Positions 11,212-23,823 of a DNA stretch of 64,000 nucleotides are shown here, in pieces (the stretch's first letter is position 1; every line of letters begins with the position of its first letter). The stretch covers positions 20,544,501 to 20,608,500 of the forward strand of contig JAPMAC010000209.1 of assembly GCA_028671895.1 (NCBI GenBank), in the 5' to 3' direction. Position numbers and translations under genes: made by a program. Source of the stretch: Oenanthe sinensis. Taxonomy: Eukaryota; Streptophyta; Magnoliopsida; Apiales; Apiaceae. The notes below the pieces were generated by a model, which saw nothing but the letters and a program-made list of their open reading frames with translations, ran no database searches and was not told the origin of the DNA.

Positions 11212-12778
11212 TGTTGGGTTCCGAGGCATAAAACGCAGCGGATTAAACGTAAATATAACGAAAATTTTCGGAACCCAAACCCTAGGATCCGTGTATAAGC
11301 TTGGAAAGATTATGGTGAAACGAAATCATACCTTTGTTCGGTCTTGACTACTACGAACTCAACGGAGATCCTAGCTTTCACGACTTGTGTCTTCCTCTTG
11401 AAAACACCTCTATGGTATCCACACGAGCACCTTCAAGAACGTCTCACGATCTCGATTATGGAACGGATGTACTAGCCTCCTCTAGATGATTTCGAAACTG
11501 CCTTTTATGTGCTTGCTGCTGCTGCTGCCTCTATAGGGTTTTTCTTATCAAAAAACGTTATGACCTATTAACCCTACATTATCTATTTATAATGGCTGGT
11601 TAATAGGCCCATAACAGCAACCCATAACAGCAAAGCCTAACCCATGTAGGTTTAGGATTAAATAATAAAACCGAATTTTATTATTTAATTAATAACTAAG
11701 TCACACTTAATTATTAAGGGCAGAATTCAAATTCGAATTTATATTATTTCAATTAATTAAGTCTCACTTAATTAATATAATAAAATTCGAAATAATCATC
11801 AATTAATTTAAATCTATAATTTAAATTAACTATTCCTCTAAGTACTCTATGTGTGTGACCCTATAGGCTATTATTTAATTAGCAATAATTTTATTCTCCA
11901 ATAAAATTATAAACAATGAGCGGTATCTAGTAATACATCATTGCTACCCAATTAAATAATAATTAAATCGTGATTCGATAAAACCTTTTGTGATTAATGT
12001 TTCCGTGTAATATAATCCCTTTAACCATTTATATTATAGATTAAACTCGAGGCATGTATTTAGTCATCCTCTTCAACATTTAATCCGGGTTTACTTGATC
12101 CATGAGTAGACTATGAAAACAAATCATTATTTGAGCACGGCCATGCATTTTATAGTCTCACTCAATCAAGAGGCCAATAATATCTCTCCTAATTATAGGA
12201 GGGTTAAATCCTTTATCTATCATTCATATTTCTCATACGACTCATGATATACCCGATGTCCACTTTTATCATTACCCGGTCAAAGGTAACTTTTAATGTA
12301 GTCAAAGTATATTAATCATCGTATAGAAATATAATGATCTCAAGTCAGAGGATCATTACACCATTATCACTGTGAGTCTTTCTTATGACTTTATTAAACA
12401 TGAAGAATCTCACTTTGGGTCTGTCCAGTACCATGTACTCCTGCATGTACCTATGTGTTGACTTTAGTATCCCCATACTTATAACCAATGAGATGTGGTT
12501 ATCTGTCAAACAACATACTAGTCTATTTATGTATTATTATTGTCCTATAATAATAATACTCGACTAGGGACATTTAAGAATATGATATATTATATAATCT
12601 CAAGTTCAAGTCATGTACTAAACTATACAATGTGTATCATGATTCTAAGGACATTTATTATGCTAACAAATATATCGCAGTAATTAAAGTCATAATAAAT
12701 ATGTTTATTGAATAATCAATTGACATAAAGGTTTATCAAAATAAATATTGTATTGCCTCTAGGGCACCTACACCAACA
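11212..12778 (-). mobile_element. Solo LTR of related Copia subfamily (1567 bp)
   Basis: On the + strand it starts TGTTGGGTTCCGAGGC and ends CACCTACACCAACA. It is flanked by GGTTA at 11207-11211 and 12779-12783. The uninterrupted target (CATCATGGTTAAAGCATACG) is seen in element 2 at about 37532, which proves the insertion. Parts resemble the element 1 and 2 LTRs (CAATGAGCGGNATCTAGTAA, CACCCGGTCAAAGGTAAC) but at clearly lower identity, so it is a sister subfamily. No internal sequence is present, so it arose by LTR-LTR recombination. Confidence 0.92.
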
Positions 12779-12783
12779 GGTTA

Positions 12784-13300
12784 AAGCATACGAGACATCA
12801 GGACAAGTACATATCATTGCATACATTATAAAACCAATTGCTGACGCATATGGAATTTTACTCATGCAGTCCCTATCATCCAATAATTTAGGACAAATTT
12901 TATTTTGAGATCACTATCCCATGAGACATTGGGACATATCCATTTTAGTCTCTTTACATTTGAAATCGATGCAAAACTTTGTCAATGTATGTACTCTAAA
13001 TTAGGCCGATCAATCACCTTGATCTATCTCTATAGATCTCGATCCCTAATATATATGTCACATCGCCTAAGTCTTTCATTGAGAAATTATTTTTCAACCA
13101 AGTCTTCACAGTCTGTAGAGAAGGAATGTCATTCCCTATTAGTATTATATCATCAACATATAATACTAGGAATGCCACATGGCTCCCACTAAACTTCTTG
13201 TAAACACAAGTTTCATCTTCATTCTGAATAAAGTCAAACTCTTTTTGACTGTTTCATGAAAACAAATGTTCCATCTCCTCGAGGCCTGCTTTAATCCATA
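12784..13300 (-). pseudogene. Copia RNase H / C-terminal reverse transcriptase remnant (element 1)
   Basis: Continues the element 1 polyprotein on the - strand after the solo LTR. It corresponds to 37540-38040 of element 2, where a frame with YALTMMSRYRSNPGEGHW is readable. In element 1 the frame is cut by the solo LTR and by several stops. Confidence 0.6.
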
Positions 13301-13306
13301 AATGGA

Positions 13307-13798
13307 TCAACGCAACTTACATACATTTCCAGCATCCTTTAGATCAACAAAACCCTTAGGGTGTGTCATGTACACATCCATATCTTCTTCAAGGCTCTCA
13401 TTTAAGAAAGCGGTTTTGACATCCATTTGCCAGATTTCATAGTCATAGTAAGCAGCTATAGCAAGCAAAATTCTGATGGACATGACCATAACAACTGGTG
13501 AAAAGGTCTCATCATAGTCAATACCATGAATTTTCTTGAAACCTTTTGCCACCAATCGTGTCTTATAGGTCTGTATATTAGCATCCATGTCGGTCTTCTT
13601 CTTGAAAACCCACTTGCACCCTATAGGTTTTACCCCTTCAGGTGGATCAATAAAAGTCCATACTTGATTAGTATACATGGATTCCATCTCAGATTTAATG
13701 GCATCCAGCCATCTCTTAGAATCTGGAGTGTTTATAGTATCTAGGTAGTTGAGAGGCTCATCTTCATCCACAAGCATCACATCACCATCTTGAGTCAA
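13307..13798 (-). pseudogene. Copia reverse transcriptase fragment (element 1)
   Basis: A 163-codon open piece of the RVT_2 domain. Visible blocks in order are NQVWTFIDPPEGVKPIGCKW, VFKKKTDMDANIQ, RLVAKGFKKIHGIDYDETFS, PVVMVMSIRILLAIAAYYDY and EIWQMDVKTAFLNESLEED. These are standard Copia motifs around the catalytic region (Q[M/V]DVKTAFL). The YVDD box is not in this piece. Upstream the frame is lost before LTQDGDV, and downstream it ends in a stop after KLR. Element 2 carries a near-identical piece at 38011-38547. Confidence 0.88.
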
Positions 13799-13940
13799 GA
13801 GAAATCCATATTATCTCTCGGGCTCATGGCGAATCCTACTAAACCTACGAACACCTGTGTTTCTTGAGCAGTATTATTTTTCTTGTACATTCTACTCAGG
13901 TTCCTCCACTGGTTCAACGTTATCATGTGGGTCTCAAACT

Positions 13941-14264
13941 TCATTGAGATCTATTATCCTCCCTCTGTCTCTCAGCAGTTCGAGCAACAAACACTTTGTT
14001 CTCGGAAGGATTATAGAAAGAATAACCCCTTGTTTCAGTTGGGTATTCCACAAAATTACATTTGTCTGATTTTGGTCCTAGCTTGTCAGAGATTAGACGT
14101 TTCACAAACGCTTCACATCCCCAAAATTTTATAAATGACATGCTGTGACGTTGCTCAGTCCATATCTCATAAGGAGTCTTTTGAACCAATTTAGTAGGAA
14201 CACAGTTAAGTGTATGTGGAGCCGTTTCCAGGGTGCAACCCCAGAAATTAATTGGAAGATTCAT
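13941..14264 (-). pseudogene. Copia integrase C-terminal fragment (element 1)
   Basis: 107 codons with the usual end of the Copia integrase and its linker: FWGCTLETAPHTLNCVPTKL, TPYEIWTEQRHSM and GCEAFVKR, then the YPTETRGYSFYNPSENKVFV block. The catalytic DDE core, expected upstream on the - strand (14265-14700), is internally deleted and full of stops. Element 2 has the same fragment at 38690-39013. Confidence 0.85.
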
Positions 14265-15400
14265 TGACTCAACATTGATCGCACCATGTCCAACAAGGTG
14301 TGATCTCTCCTATCAAAAAAAAAACTTTTCTTTGATATTTTCTACTTCATCTTTATAGTCTTTGAACTTTTCAAATGATTCGGATTAGTTCTTCAAAAGA
14401 TACATATATCCGTATCTACTAAAATAATTAGTAAATTTTATGAAGTTAATAAAATCTACCTTTTGTCATCGTACACATATGACCACATACATCACTATGT
14501 ATAAGTCATACCCATTCAATGATCCCTTCACCATGTCCGGTAAAAGGAGCTTTAGTCATTTTACCAAATAAACCAAGATTCGTATCCTTTGGTATGATTC
14601 ATAATCAAACTTATCCATGAATGCATCCTTATGTATTTTGGAAATGCGTTTCTCATTAATATGGCCTCAGCGACAGTGCCAAAGGTAATATTTGATTTGA
14701 GTCACTTTAGAACATATAAATTGTTAATTAGATGTGCAACATTATAAGGCTTATCATCAAAATAGAATAAACAACTATTGTTATAAAATGAAAAAGCCTT
14801 TCTTGTCCAAACAAGAAACTGAAATAATGTCTCTGCCAATTGCAAGCACGCTATAACAATTATTAAGTTCTAAATTTTCCTTATAGGCCAAAAATTAAGT
14901 AACGAGTTCCTCGAACCAGAGCAACTATCTTTACTCCAATTCTAACCCGATACCTTAAGCTTGACCCTTATTGATCATCATCTTCCGATCTTCCAATTAA
15001 GCATGACAGTTTAATTTCCAGTCTCCCAACTTTCCACAGAAGTGACAATCGTCTTCTTTATCAACACCTCATTCAGACTTTAGAGTCTGCTTTAGGGATT
15101 GGACTTTGGTTTGACAACGGAACTAGATCAAATCTTCTCCTTGCCTTTCCATTTTCCTTTCCCTTTTGCATTCCCTATGTTTACCATCAATATAGTAGTA
15201 GTTCATGCATTTATCATATTACTTTCAGCAGTTCTCAACATGCTTAGCAACTCAATGGGTGTTTTACCAATCTTATTCACTTTATTGTTCATAACAAAAT
15301 AAGAATAATATTTGTCCAAAGATTGTAAGATCAAATCTAACTGTCTCCAGACCAATCTGGAAACCCAAAATATCAATGGTATTCATTATACCCTATAATC
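14265..15400 (-). pseudogene. Degenerate gag-end / pre-integrase / integrase core (element 1)
   Basis: Short recognisable pieces on the - strand are a gag zinc knuckle of spacing C-X2-C-X4-D-X4-C (15006-15047; the usual His is Asp) and a VLAIGRNIISVSCLDKKGF pre-integrase block near 14800-14870. Remnants of the integrase zinc-binding and core regions lie near 14440-14680. Multiple stops break it. A colinear copy with the same defects is in element 2. Confidence 0.7.
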
Positions 15401-15401
15401 T

Positions 15402-15677
15402 TTAGAACATGTGGTGTAACCGGGTCTCACTCTCCCTACTTGTAAGTGTATAGTGCCCTTTCAAATATATCTTGTGCTCAATCGTTTCATAAGCATCTAT
15501 ATGCTTGTATTGCTTCTTAAGCTCAGCACATATATTTGCGAGCATGAGACATGAAACATCAGTCGCAACATCAATTTGCTTCCAATAAGCACTATGATTT
15601 GCACATGTTACATTCTCAACTTTAAGAGCAGGGGAAGAGATTTGACTAATATCGTGGTGCCCGAGGACGATCCTCAA
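15402..15677 (-). pseudogene. Copia gag fragment (element 1)
   Basis: 91 codons: LRIVLG at the start, a middle with ATDVSCLMLANICAELKKQY, and a following DAYETIEH block. This matches the order of the UBN2-type gag of Angela-like elements (W/Y-R-N-LRIVL, CLMLASM.PELQKQ, MDAY). Normal gag is about 250-350 aa, so this is only the N-terminal third. The same frame, with the same stop after HHMF, exists at 40154-40429. Confidence 0.75.
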
Positions 15678-17946
15678 GCTCCTATGTCAGTCAAGGAAAT
15701 ATATTCTCGTCAACTTGTCCTTCTCAAGAACTGATCGCATAGAGAAGTTATTTGTGTTTATCATTTGATATCTACAATATTAAAGTGCATAAAATAAACT
15801 AGATTGCAAATTTAATATTAATTATGTTTAAGTGATTATGGTATATCATCATATACCTCCCACTATTTTTATCAAACTAATAGCCCTTACTATTAATTTG
15901 GAAAGTATATCCCATAATTCTTTCTAGTGAGCCAAGATCCATATTTCGTCATGTCCTAAGTCAACCACTGGAAGTCCTTAGAAAATGATTATTTAGGTAG
16001 ACAGCAGTTGTCAATTATATCATATATAATTCTTGGATAGTTTGGTGAACAACGATTGATCTTATCTATCTAATAGACTTTTAACCAAACTCTATGCTTC
16101 TAAGTTCATAATAGTTGAATATAACCGTTTATTTTCACTTATTATGACGACTCAGTTAAGTTAGACCCAATGATACAACGGCCGAATATAACCGTTTATA
16201 TTCGTCGCATCTCACCACGATAGATAGGAGTCCCCTGCCACTGACAGTCCTTCCCCTTATCGATCTAGGATTCGATGAGTGTTCATTCATTGGAAAGCAT
16301 CCGAGTAAAACTTAATATTTTGTTAAGGGGTTTTAGAAAATTTATAACGATCATGATCACATCATAAAGAGATCCTCAATTTTTCCTTAAACCAAATATT
16401 TCAAATCGACATCTTAAATTGTTCATTTCCCAGGTAGATGAAGGATACCAATGGTCACACTTAAAACTCATCAGCCTTACGAATACGCATATCTGCTTTT
16501 GTCAGAAAATCCCAATTATAGATATCAAAAATCCATATTTAATTCCGTGTTTTAAAAATCCAAATTTCATAAACACAAGAATCTCATGATCGTTTATTAA
16601 TTTTAAAATCTTGAATCGTTACAGATTTTATCTTGTTTAAGCAAACATGGCATGGGTGTCGTATCTAATACATACATGATTAATCAATATTAAGCATGCA
16701 TCTCAATTATATCTACGCATACATACCAATACATGCAATCATATATATATATATGTAATGTGCGTAAATTAAACGTGTTTGGTTATGGCCCCATCCTATG
16801 TGATATTTCCAAGCTAATGGAAATATCAAGGTCAGTCTATCGTGATTTTAAAAATACAATCTATTACATGTCTTCTTTCTTCATTGCTCCATCATCCCCC
16901 TTTTGGATCGTCTGCTTGCTTGCAAGTCTTCATTGATAATTACATTAAATAATAAAAATAAAACTATTCTAATGAAATTACAAGAAGAACTCGAGTTACA
17001 TTCGAGATAATTAAATTACAATGAATAAACGACATGCAAGTCGTATTTAGAAACCAAAACCATAAATCAAAACCACTATCCTATGGGTCTTTAGGCCATA
17101 ACCATCCACCATGCTATCATATAACACATATAATATATCTCATATTATATAATCATATCATATAATCATATATAACAAATTTCGAAATTTCAGAAAATTA
17201 AAAACAGATTTCTGAAGACAATAAATCGCTATTTCGAGGCCCTTAATGACGTCAAACGCCTTACAGACCCCTCAATGATAGCATATCTATCAGTTTTGTT
17301 CATTGGCCCGATTCCAGTCAGAAAACACATATCGTTTGCGAAAATCGGATACGGCAGTCAGATTTCTCCAAATCTGACGGTGTTTCAGAAATCGTATCAT
17401 ATACAATTCCCATAACAAAAACAAGCATATATCATATATACATATACAGAGATACATACAATCATCATATGATTATACATTACATGAATATCATATATTC
17501 ATAATATATACATACATATACTCAAAATTTTAGAAAATCAAATAATTTTCAGAAAATCATAAATCACCATTTTGGAGGCTGTAACGACATCTAATGGCTT
17601 ACAGATGCAGAGCTGACTATGTCAGTATTGCTCAGTGACCTGATTACAGTCAGAAAACACATATCATTTGCGAAAATCAGACAACAGACACAGATTTCAG
17701 AAAATCAACGACAGCCGTTTCAGAATTCGTATCGAATACGATTCCCATAATAAGAACAAACATGTATCATATACATACATCAACACACATAATCATCATA
17801 TGATTATACATGATATGAATATCATATATTCATAATATATATAAACATATACATATTATATCAATATAAAATCATGATAGATCGCATACATGCTTATATA
17901 TCAAAAACTGTTAAGCACATAACCGAATTAAAACATTTCGCAAGTA
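15678..17946 (-). mobile_element. 5' untranslated leader of Copia element 1
   Basis: About 2.2 kb between gag and primer site with no reading frame. It contains two diverged copies of an approximately 370-bp block, each carrying CAGTCAGAAAACACATATCG (about 17310-17450 and 17645-17790), and many CATATATAC words. Long leaders are common in Angela-like elements. Confidence 0.65.
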
Positions 17947-17958
17947 GCTCTGATGCCA
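17947..17958 (-). other. Primer binding site of element 1
   Basis: The - strand reads TGGCATCAGAGC directly after the LTR end plus one A. It differs at position 4 from the usual initiator-tRNA-Met complement TGGTATCAGAGC that element 2 has. Confidence 0.8.
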
Positions 17959-17959
17959 T

Positions 17960-19501
17960 CGTAGGGTTTCGTGACACAAACACAGTAGAATTAACGCGAA
18001 AAATAAATCAAAATAGCGAAACCCTCCGCAGGATCCATGCGAAAACAAAAGATTTAATTCGGAGATAAAGAATAAATACCTTTAGAAGCTTTAACAGTTC
18101 ATTAATGGAAGATTAATGGAGGTCCAAAACTTGTTTAATCACCAAGTATCCCGCTCTCGCGATCTACGCTCTACGGTATCCACACGAACACTTTTCATGA
18201 AGGATTGATGTGTACTAGCACCCGAAAACTTCTTCTCTCTCTATCTTCCTCCTCTCTCAGAGCGGCTAGGGTTTTTGTAAAATCTTTCTTTTATTAAATC
18301 AGCTCATAAAGAGATAATATAGAGAGAGGAATAAGTTTTCTAATTATAATCCAATTATAATTAATACTAATCCAAAATTCTAAATTATTTAATTAAGTCT
18401 CACTTAATTAATTACTTATTAATTTTGGAATTAGTTTAAGTAATTCATTTATTCTATTTATATAATTAATTAAGTCATACTTAATTAATATCATAAATAA
18501 AATAAATTACTTATTTAATTTAAATTCATAATTTAAATTATTTCTCCTTCAAGCGTTCTTTGTGTGTGACCCTGTAGGTTATTATTACGTTGGCAACAAT
18601 TTTAATATCTAATTAAAATTGTAAACAATGAGCGGCATCTAGTAATACATCATTGCTACCCAAGTAATAATAATAAATCGATGATTCGATTAAGCCTTTC
18701 GTGAATAATGTTCCATGTAATATAATCCCTTTAATCTTGATATTGTAGATTAAACTCAAGGCATGTCTCGTGTCATCCTCTTCATAATTTAATCTTTATT
18801 TTCTTGATCGATGAGTAAACTATTAAAATCAAATCAACATTTGAGCACGGCCGTGCATTTCATAGTCTCACTCAAACAAGAGGCCAATAATATCACTCCT
18901 AAAATTAGGAGGATTAAATCCCATCTAGATCATTCATATTTCTCATACGATTCATAATATACCCAATATCCACTTTTATCATCACCCGGTCAAAGGTAAC
19001 TTTTAATGTAATCAAAGTATATTAATTCTCGTATAAAAATATAATGATTTCAGGTCTAAGGATCATTACACCATTATCATAGTGAGAATTACTTATGACA
19101 CTTACTTAACATGTAGAATCTCACGGCGGGTCATTCCAGTGCCATGCATTGATACATGCACTTATGTTCTCGACTTTAGTATCCCCATACCTATGACCAA
19201 TGAGATGTGGTCATCTGTCAAGAAACATACTAGTCTTTGTGCATTATTATTGTCCTTAAATAATAATACTCGACTAGGGAATTTTAGGAATAAGATACTA
19301 TTCATATAATCTCATTTTTAAGTCACATACTTAAAGATATATAATACGTATCAAAATTCCAAGGACATTTATTATGCTTTCAATTTATTACGCAGTAAAT
19401 AAAATATAATAAATAAATAATAATCAATAAACATAATCCTTAATAATAAATATTTTCCTTAAAATATAAAAAGTATTGTCTCTAGAGCACAATTACTAAC
19501 A
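17960..19501 (-). mobile_element. 5' LTR of Copia element 1 (1542 bp)
   Basis: Near-identical to the LTRs at 35488 and 42708. On the - strand it starts TGTTAGTAATTGTGCTCTAG. Its other end reads ...AACCCTACG where a terminal CA is expected, a one-base change of the conserved terminus. Flanked by CCACT at 19502. Confidence 0.92.
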
Positions 19502-19506
19502 CCACT
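19502..19506 (+). repeat. Target-site duplication CCACT (right)
   Basis: Pairs with 10239-10243. Confidence 0.85.
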
Positions 19507-20760
19507 TACACTAAATTTCACCACAAAATAGATTGAGAATTGCATCTGTGTATCAGAAGAATTGGCTGGCTGGTGAAGTTAATTTCAAATGAGAAGCCAT
19601 GTGTCAAAACCTAGAGAAAATCAAGTTCGAGATACAGATGAAATTCTACAAAGCTTGTTTGCTAAAGAAGAAAACATTTCAAGGCTTAAAGATGTTGAAA
19701 TTGACTATGTACTAGTCTTAGTGTCAAGTGTAAGAGACTGCGAAGAAAGGAAACACTTGTAAAGGTTTTAAAGAACTCAAAGGTTTAAAACAGTTATACA
19801 GCTCAACTTTCAAATAGCTCAAAGGTCATGCAGCCAAGAACAAAATTGCAAGTGTCTAAGGTGCAAAAGGTGGATAAGTTGAGGTACTAAACTTCAATTA
19901 GACCATAATTTCCATCCGATGGTTATGGATTTAAAATTAGCTGATGTTTAACAAAATGGAGAGTGCCAATGGTTGTGAATAAAAGTCATCTGATGGTTAC
20001 TCCATTAATAATAATTCGATGGTTATAATGACTTAAAATGAATTGATTTAAATCAATTCATTTATATTCCGATGGTTATTCTAAGATACATCGATGGTTG
20101 ATTTTAATTGTTCCGATGGTTTGGTAAATCAGAAGTGCGAAGCAACTAATTTACTTGGCTCATAGTAAGCCACATATATAGGTTGAAAAAGTCTACACAT
20201 ATATTGAAGAAGAGCCATTCATTTGTTTCAAGTCGTCTTCTACACAACACCAAAAATATTCTGGGAGAGCAGTCATGGGCGGAGCAAGAAGAAATATTTA
20301 TACGCACCCATACCTTGATTCCGATTAGATATTAGGGGTCGGTTCTTTAACAAAAAATGTTCAGGGACACTCTATATCACTTTCTACGGACTCAGTTTTT
20401 CCTTGTACTGATTTAGGCATATTTGTATAGGAACTGAGTAGTATGTTTGTGTTATCAGTGAAGAACTAATTTGTTTTCGGGAACCGGTTTATTTTAATGG
20501 GGTGTAACATCCACACCTCAGGGTTTATATACAAAGATATATTCCCTGAATCATGTCCCGTTAATTACTTGCTAATTTTCTAGAACTGAATTTGATTTAT
20601 CCTAAATTCAGAAAATTAGTAAGCAACTCCCCTAAACACTACAAGGACTCGAACCCACTCTGAAACAATAATTTAATTATCTGCAAATTCCAAAAATAAT
20701 TTTATATTATTGTGAGTATCGTATTCAACCCCCCTTCTACGATACTTCTGGGGCTTAACA
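19507..20760 (+). mobile_element. 5' LTR of Sirevirus-like element C, part 2
   Basis: This is the continuation of 9601-10243 after the insertion. It contains a CGATGGTTA array (19916-20122), a TATA box (CATATATA, about 20173) and the end block ATTCAACCCCCCTTCTACGA, finishing TTAACA at 20760. The primer site follows at once. Confidence 0.8.
19916..20122 (+). repeat. CCGATGGTTA array in LTR C U3
   Basis: Seven copies of CCGATGGTTA or one-base variants at 19916, 19965, 19990, 20016, 20069, 20091 and 20113, all in the same orientation, in AT-rich spacers. They lie 50-260 bp upstream of the LTR TATA box. Confidence 0.85.
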
Positions 20761-20761
20761 A

Positions 20762-20774
20762 TTGGTATCAGAGC
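20762..20774 (+). other. Primer binding site of element C
   Basis: TTGGTATCAGAGC directly after the LTR end, complementary to the 3' end of plant initiator tRNA-Met. Confidence 0.9.
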
Positions 20775-21075
20775 TAGGTTGATAAATATACAAATCAGGA
20801 TCCATTAGCTCAGTGAAGCTCACCGTGCCGAAGTTGTTTAAATAGAATGATGAGGTCTTGTTAAATAAGTTTAATTATAAATATTTAATAAGTTTATTTT
20901 ATAAATTTATAAAATTTATTTTATAAACTTTTATTAGTTTATGTTATAAATTTTAATTAGTTAACTTTATAAATTTTAAATTAAATTTATTTTATAAACT
21001 TTATAAAATTTATTTTATAAACATTTAAAAAATTAATTTTATAAACTTTTATAAGTTTATGTTATAAATTTAAAT
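20775..21075 (+). mobile_element. Element C leader, left part
   Basis: Sequence after the primer site, soon passing into imperfect repeats of TTTATAAA/TTTATTTTATAAAC. It is cut at 21076 by the large solo LTR and resumes at 24363 with the same repeats. Confidence 0.6.
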
Positions 21076-22455
21076 TGTGTGATACAACCTTTTCATTAGG
21101 TTTTGATTAATTTTGTCTTAATGATAAGTGTAAATTAAATTAGGGTTAGGAAGTTACTAATTAATATAGTAATCATCACTTAGGTTATTCGAAGTGATAA
21201 TCAATGAGTGGAAAGTCCAACTTGGTCAAACTTTTTTATAAACAAAACAAAATGATTTTCTCTCAACATATAATTAGATAAGATTTATCAATATAATGAT
21301 AAAATCAAATTTAATTTATATATGTTATATTTTGAGGCATAGACTGAAGATGAACAAATACTGTATTTTTTACACTACTTTTATGAGATAGAAAATGATT
21401 TATTAACTCAAAAGTGTGTGTTTTAAAAGTTTTCAAGGGAATATATTTTCTAAATATATTTGTTCAACTTATCTTCATCGAAGTTCTGCCTAAATGTAAA
21501 ATGCAAAATTTATGCTGGAAGTCCCTAACTGTCTTATTTATCCGTATAAAATACATTTTAATTCAAGAAAAAAAATATTCCTTGGATTTAATAGTCATTA
21601 TTAATAGTACACTTGAGGGAATACAAAATTCAAATCATGCACCTTTCCCTTATTGTAAGTAACCATTGTCCCTTCTTACCCCACCCAAAACCCTGATTTT
21701 CTTCTTTAAATACACCCCTACCCCCAAACTTTTCTCCAAGCCATTTGAACAAAGTAAATGCTGTAAATTTCTCTCCCAAGAAACCATCAAGTCCAGAAAC
21801 TTTTCATCACTTAGAGTTCTTGAGTTATAAGCTTACTTCATCCATAGATCTAACCCTTACCAAGCTTATAAACAAATTTACATGTTCATTTAACATACAC
21901 ACACACTACACAAGTATCATTTGGCTATCCAAATACCTTATCTTAGCAGCCCCTAGACTTGTCTTGTTACCTCCAAAGTCATACAAAAAGTTGATATTCC
22001 GGCCATTTTCCGGCGACTTTTTCCAGCGATCCCTTTTTGTGTGTTTTAGGCTTCAAACTAGCTTTTTCTCTTGATTTCTTTCTAGATCTCAGGGGTTATA
22101 AGTTGGTTAGTTATATTATATATATATAATAGCAGCTTGGTTCATGTTTAGTAGTGTATACACATTGCTTGCTTGATTTTTAAGTGTAAAAACGAACTCT
22201 TGTTCTCGATCCTAACTCGTATCCCTTGATTTCGTAAGAAATATTGTTGTCTCTCACTATAGAGCACCAGGTTCATAAGTTGATTATTTCTTGTCTATTT
22301 TATATATATAATATTCAGCCCTAACATATACTTGTAGTGCTTGCTTGGTTTAATTTTTAACAAGTATATATATTTAGCTTTATTCCTCGATTTATATATA
22401 CACGAGCTTTATTCGTTTATCTTCTTCACGTATATATAAAGAGTGAACTAAACCA

Positions 22456-22874
22456 AGAGAGTTAATAGATTTTCTCTCTCTTTATTTAGTGGTTAATATC
22501 TTTGATATATTTAGGGATTAGAGACAATGCATATTTACTTTAATTCCGAGTCGAAGCTAGTTTGTATAGGTCGATATATATGACATAAGCAATAGGCTTC
22601 CTTGTTGAGTTTTAGTATCTAAACCAAGCAAATATTCAAGGAGCCTTTTGCTTATATCTCTATATGAGATTTATACAAATCGGCTCAAACTCGTAATAAG
22701 AGAGAGTTAGTAGATTTTCTCTCTCTTTATTTAGTTGTTAATATCTTTGATATATTTAGGTATTAGAGACAATGCATATTTACTTTAATTCCGAGTCGAA
22801 ACTAGTTTGTATAGGTCGATATATATGACATAAGCAATAGGCTTCCTTGTTGAGTTTTAGTATCTAAACCAAGC
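22456..22874 (+). repeat. 174-bp direct repeat inside large LTR
   Basis: Units at 22456-22629 and 22701-22874 (period 245) are almost identical, both ending TATCTAAACCAAGC. Further diverged copies of the CCGAGT...TATAAGTC pattern follow to about 23150. In the inverted relative the pattern recurs at least six times between 59370 and 60090. Confidence 0.9.
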
Positions 22875-23823
22875 TCTTATTATGAGTTTGAGCTGATTTG
22901 TATAAATCTCATATAGAGATATAAGCAAAAGGCTCCTCGAATATTTGCAAGGTAACTCCCTTCAACTCCGAGTTGATTTTTGTGTATAAGTCAATGTACG
23001 ACATCAACATAAATACTCCTTGTTGAATTATAAAGTAAAAGAGACTAACTCATATTCTGAGTTATAATATTTTGTATAAATCTCATTTATTACTTAGAGA
23101 TATAAACGAAGTAGACTCGTAGAATATTTGTGGGTCTATTCTTAATCGTTTTAAGGCCAGAGTTTATTTGTATTATCAAGGCCTTATGAACAAAATAGTT
23201 AGCAAACGTACTTGATCACATTAAAGTCAAATATATTTGGTCTATATCTTGACCTTATATATTCTTATATATTATATATATTTATTTTAAGTGCTTGCAT
23301 TACATTCATACACTTTACATATCGCACTTTACTTTAGCATATTTACTTTAAAGTACTTGCATTCATACGCTTTACATAACACAACTTACTTTCGCATACA
23401 TACTTACTTTATGGCATACACATTAGCACACAACGTGTGGTTCGTCCTTTTAACTAAGTGACTTACCCTTTCGAGTGGTTCGTCCTTTCTCACTAAGTGA
23501 CTTACCCCAATTCACATTTATATATATTGTTGCTTTGACTATTTTATATATATTTGTTTGTCTCTTTGGTCTAGTACTGTAATTTACTAGTCAACCATCT
23601 TTTTTTTCTGAACAGGGATATTAAAAGTCGTAGTACTTGTTTTTTAGACTTTGTTGTGAGTTGAAGTGAGGTGAGGTGATCCTTGATTTAAGACCCAAGT
23701 CCTAGACACGCTGACAGAGAGTTGGGTGTCTTTGCACCGTGAGGAAAAGGAAAGACCCAAGATCCAAGACCTACAAAGTTATAGAGGAACATAGTCTACG
23801 CAGAAATTTTACGTATCTTTGAG

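Larger units (their letters stand above)
10244..19501 (-). mobile_element. Angela/Tork-like Copia element 1, defective, nested in LTR C
   Basis: The element lies on the - strand. Its right LTR (17960-19501) is its 5' LTR, followed inward by a primer site (17947-17958), gag, integrase and reverse transcriptase remnants, and a truncated 3' LTR (10244-10830). It is flanked by CCACT target-site duplications. A solo LTR of a related subfamily is nested at 11212-12778. The lineage is inferred from reverse transcriptase and gag motifs (FYDYEIWQMDVKTAFLN-type and CLMLA...MDAY-type blocks). A deletion has fused the 3' LTR remnant to sequence that in element 2 lies about 120 bp inside the polypurine tract, so the polypurine tract and about 950 bp of LTR are missing. 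Confidence 0.85.

Noticed and set aside
20640..20656. GGTTCGAGTCC on the - strand, a perfect tRNA B-box
   Set aside because: It lies inside LTR C with no A box or cloverleaf upstream on that strand, so neither a tRNA nor a SINE is supported.
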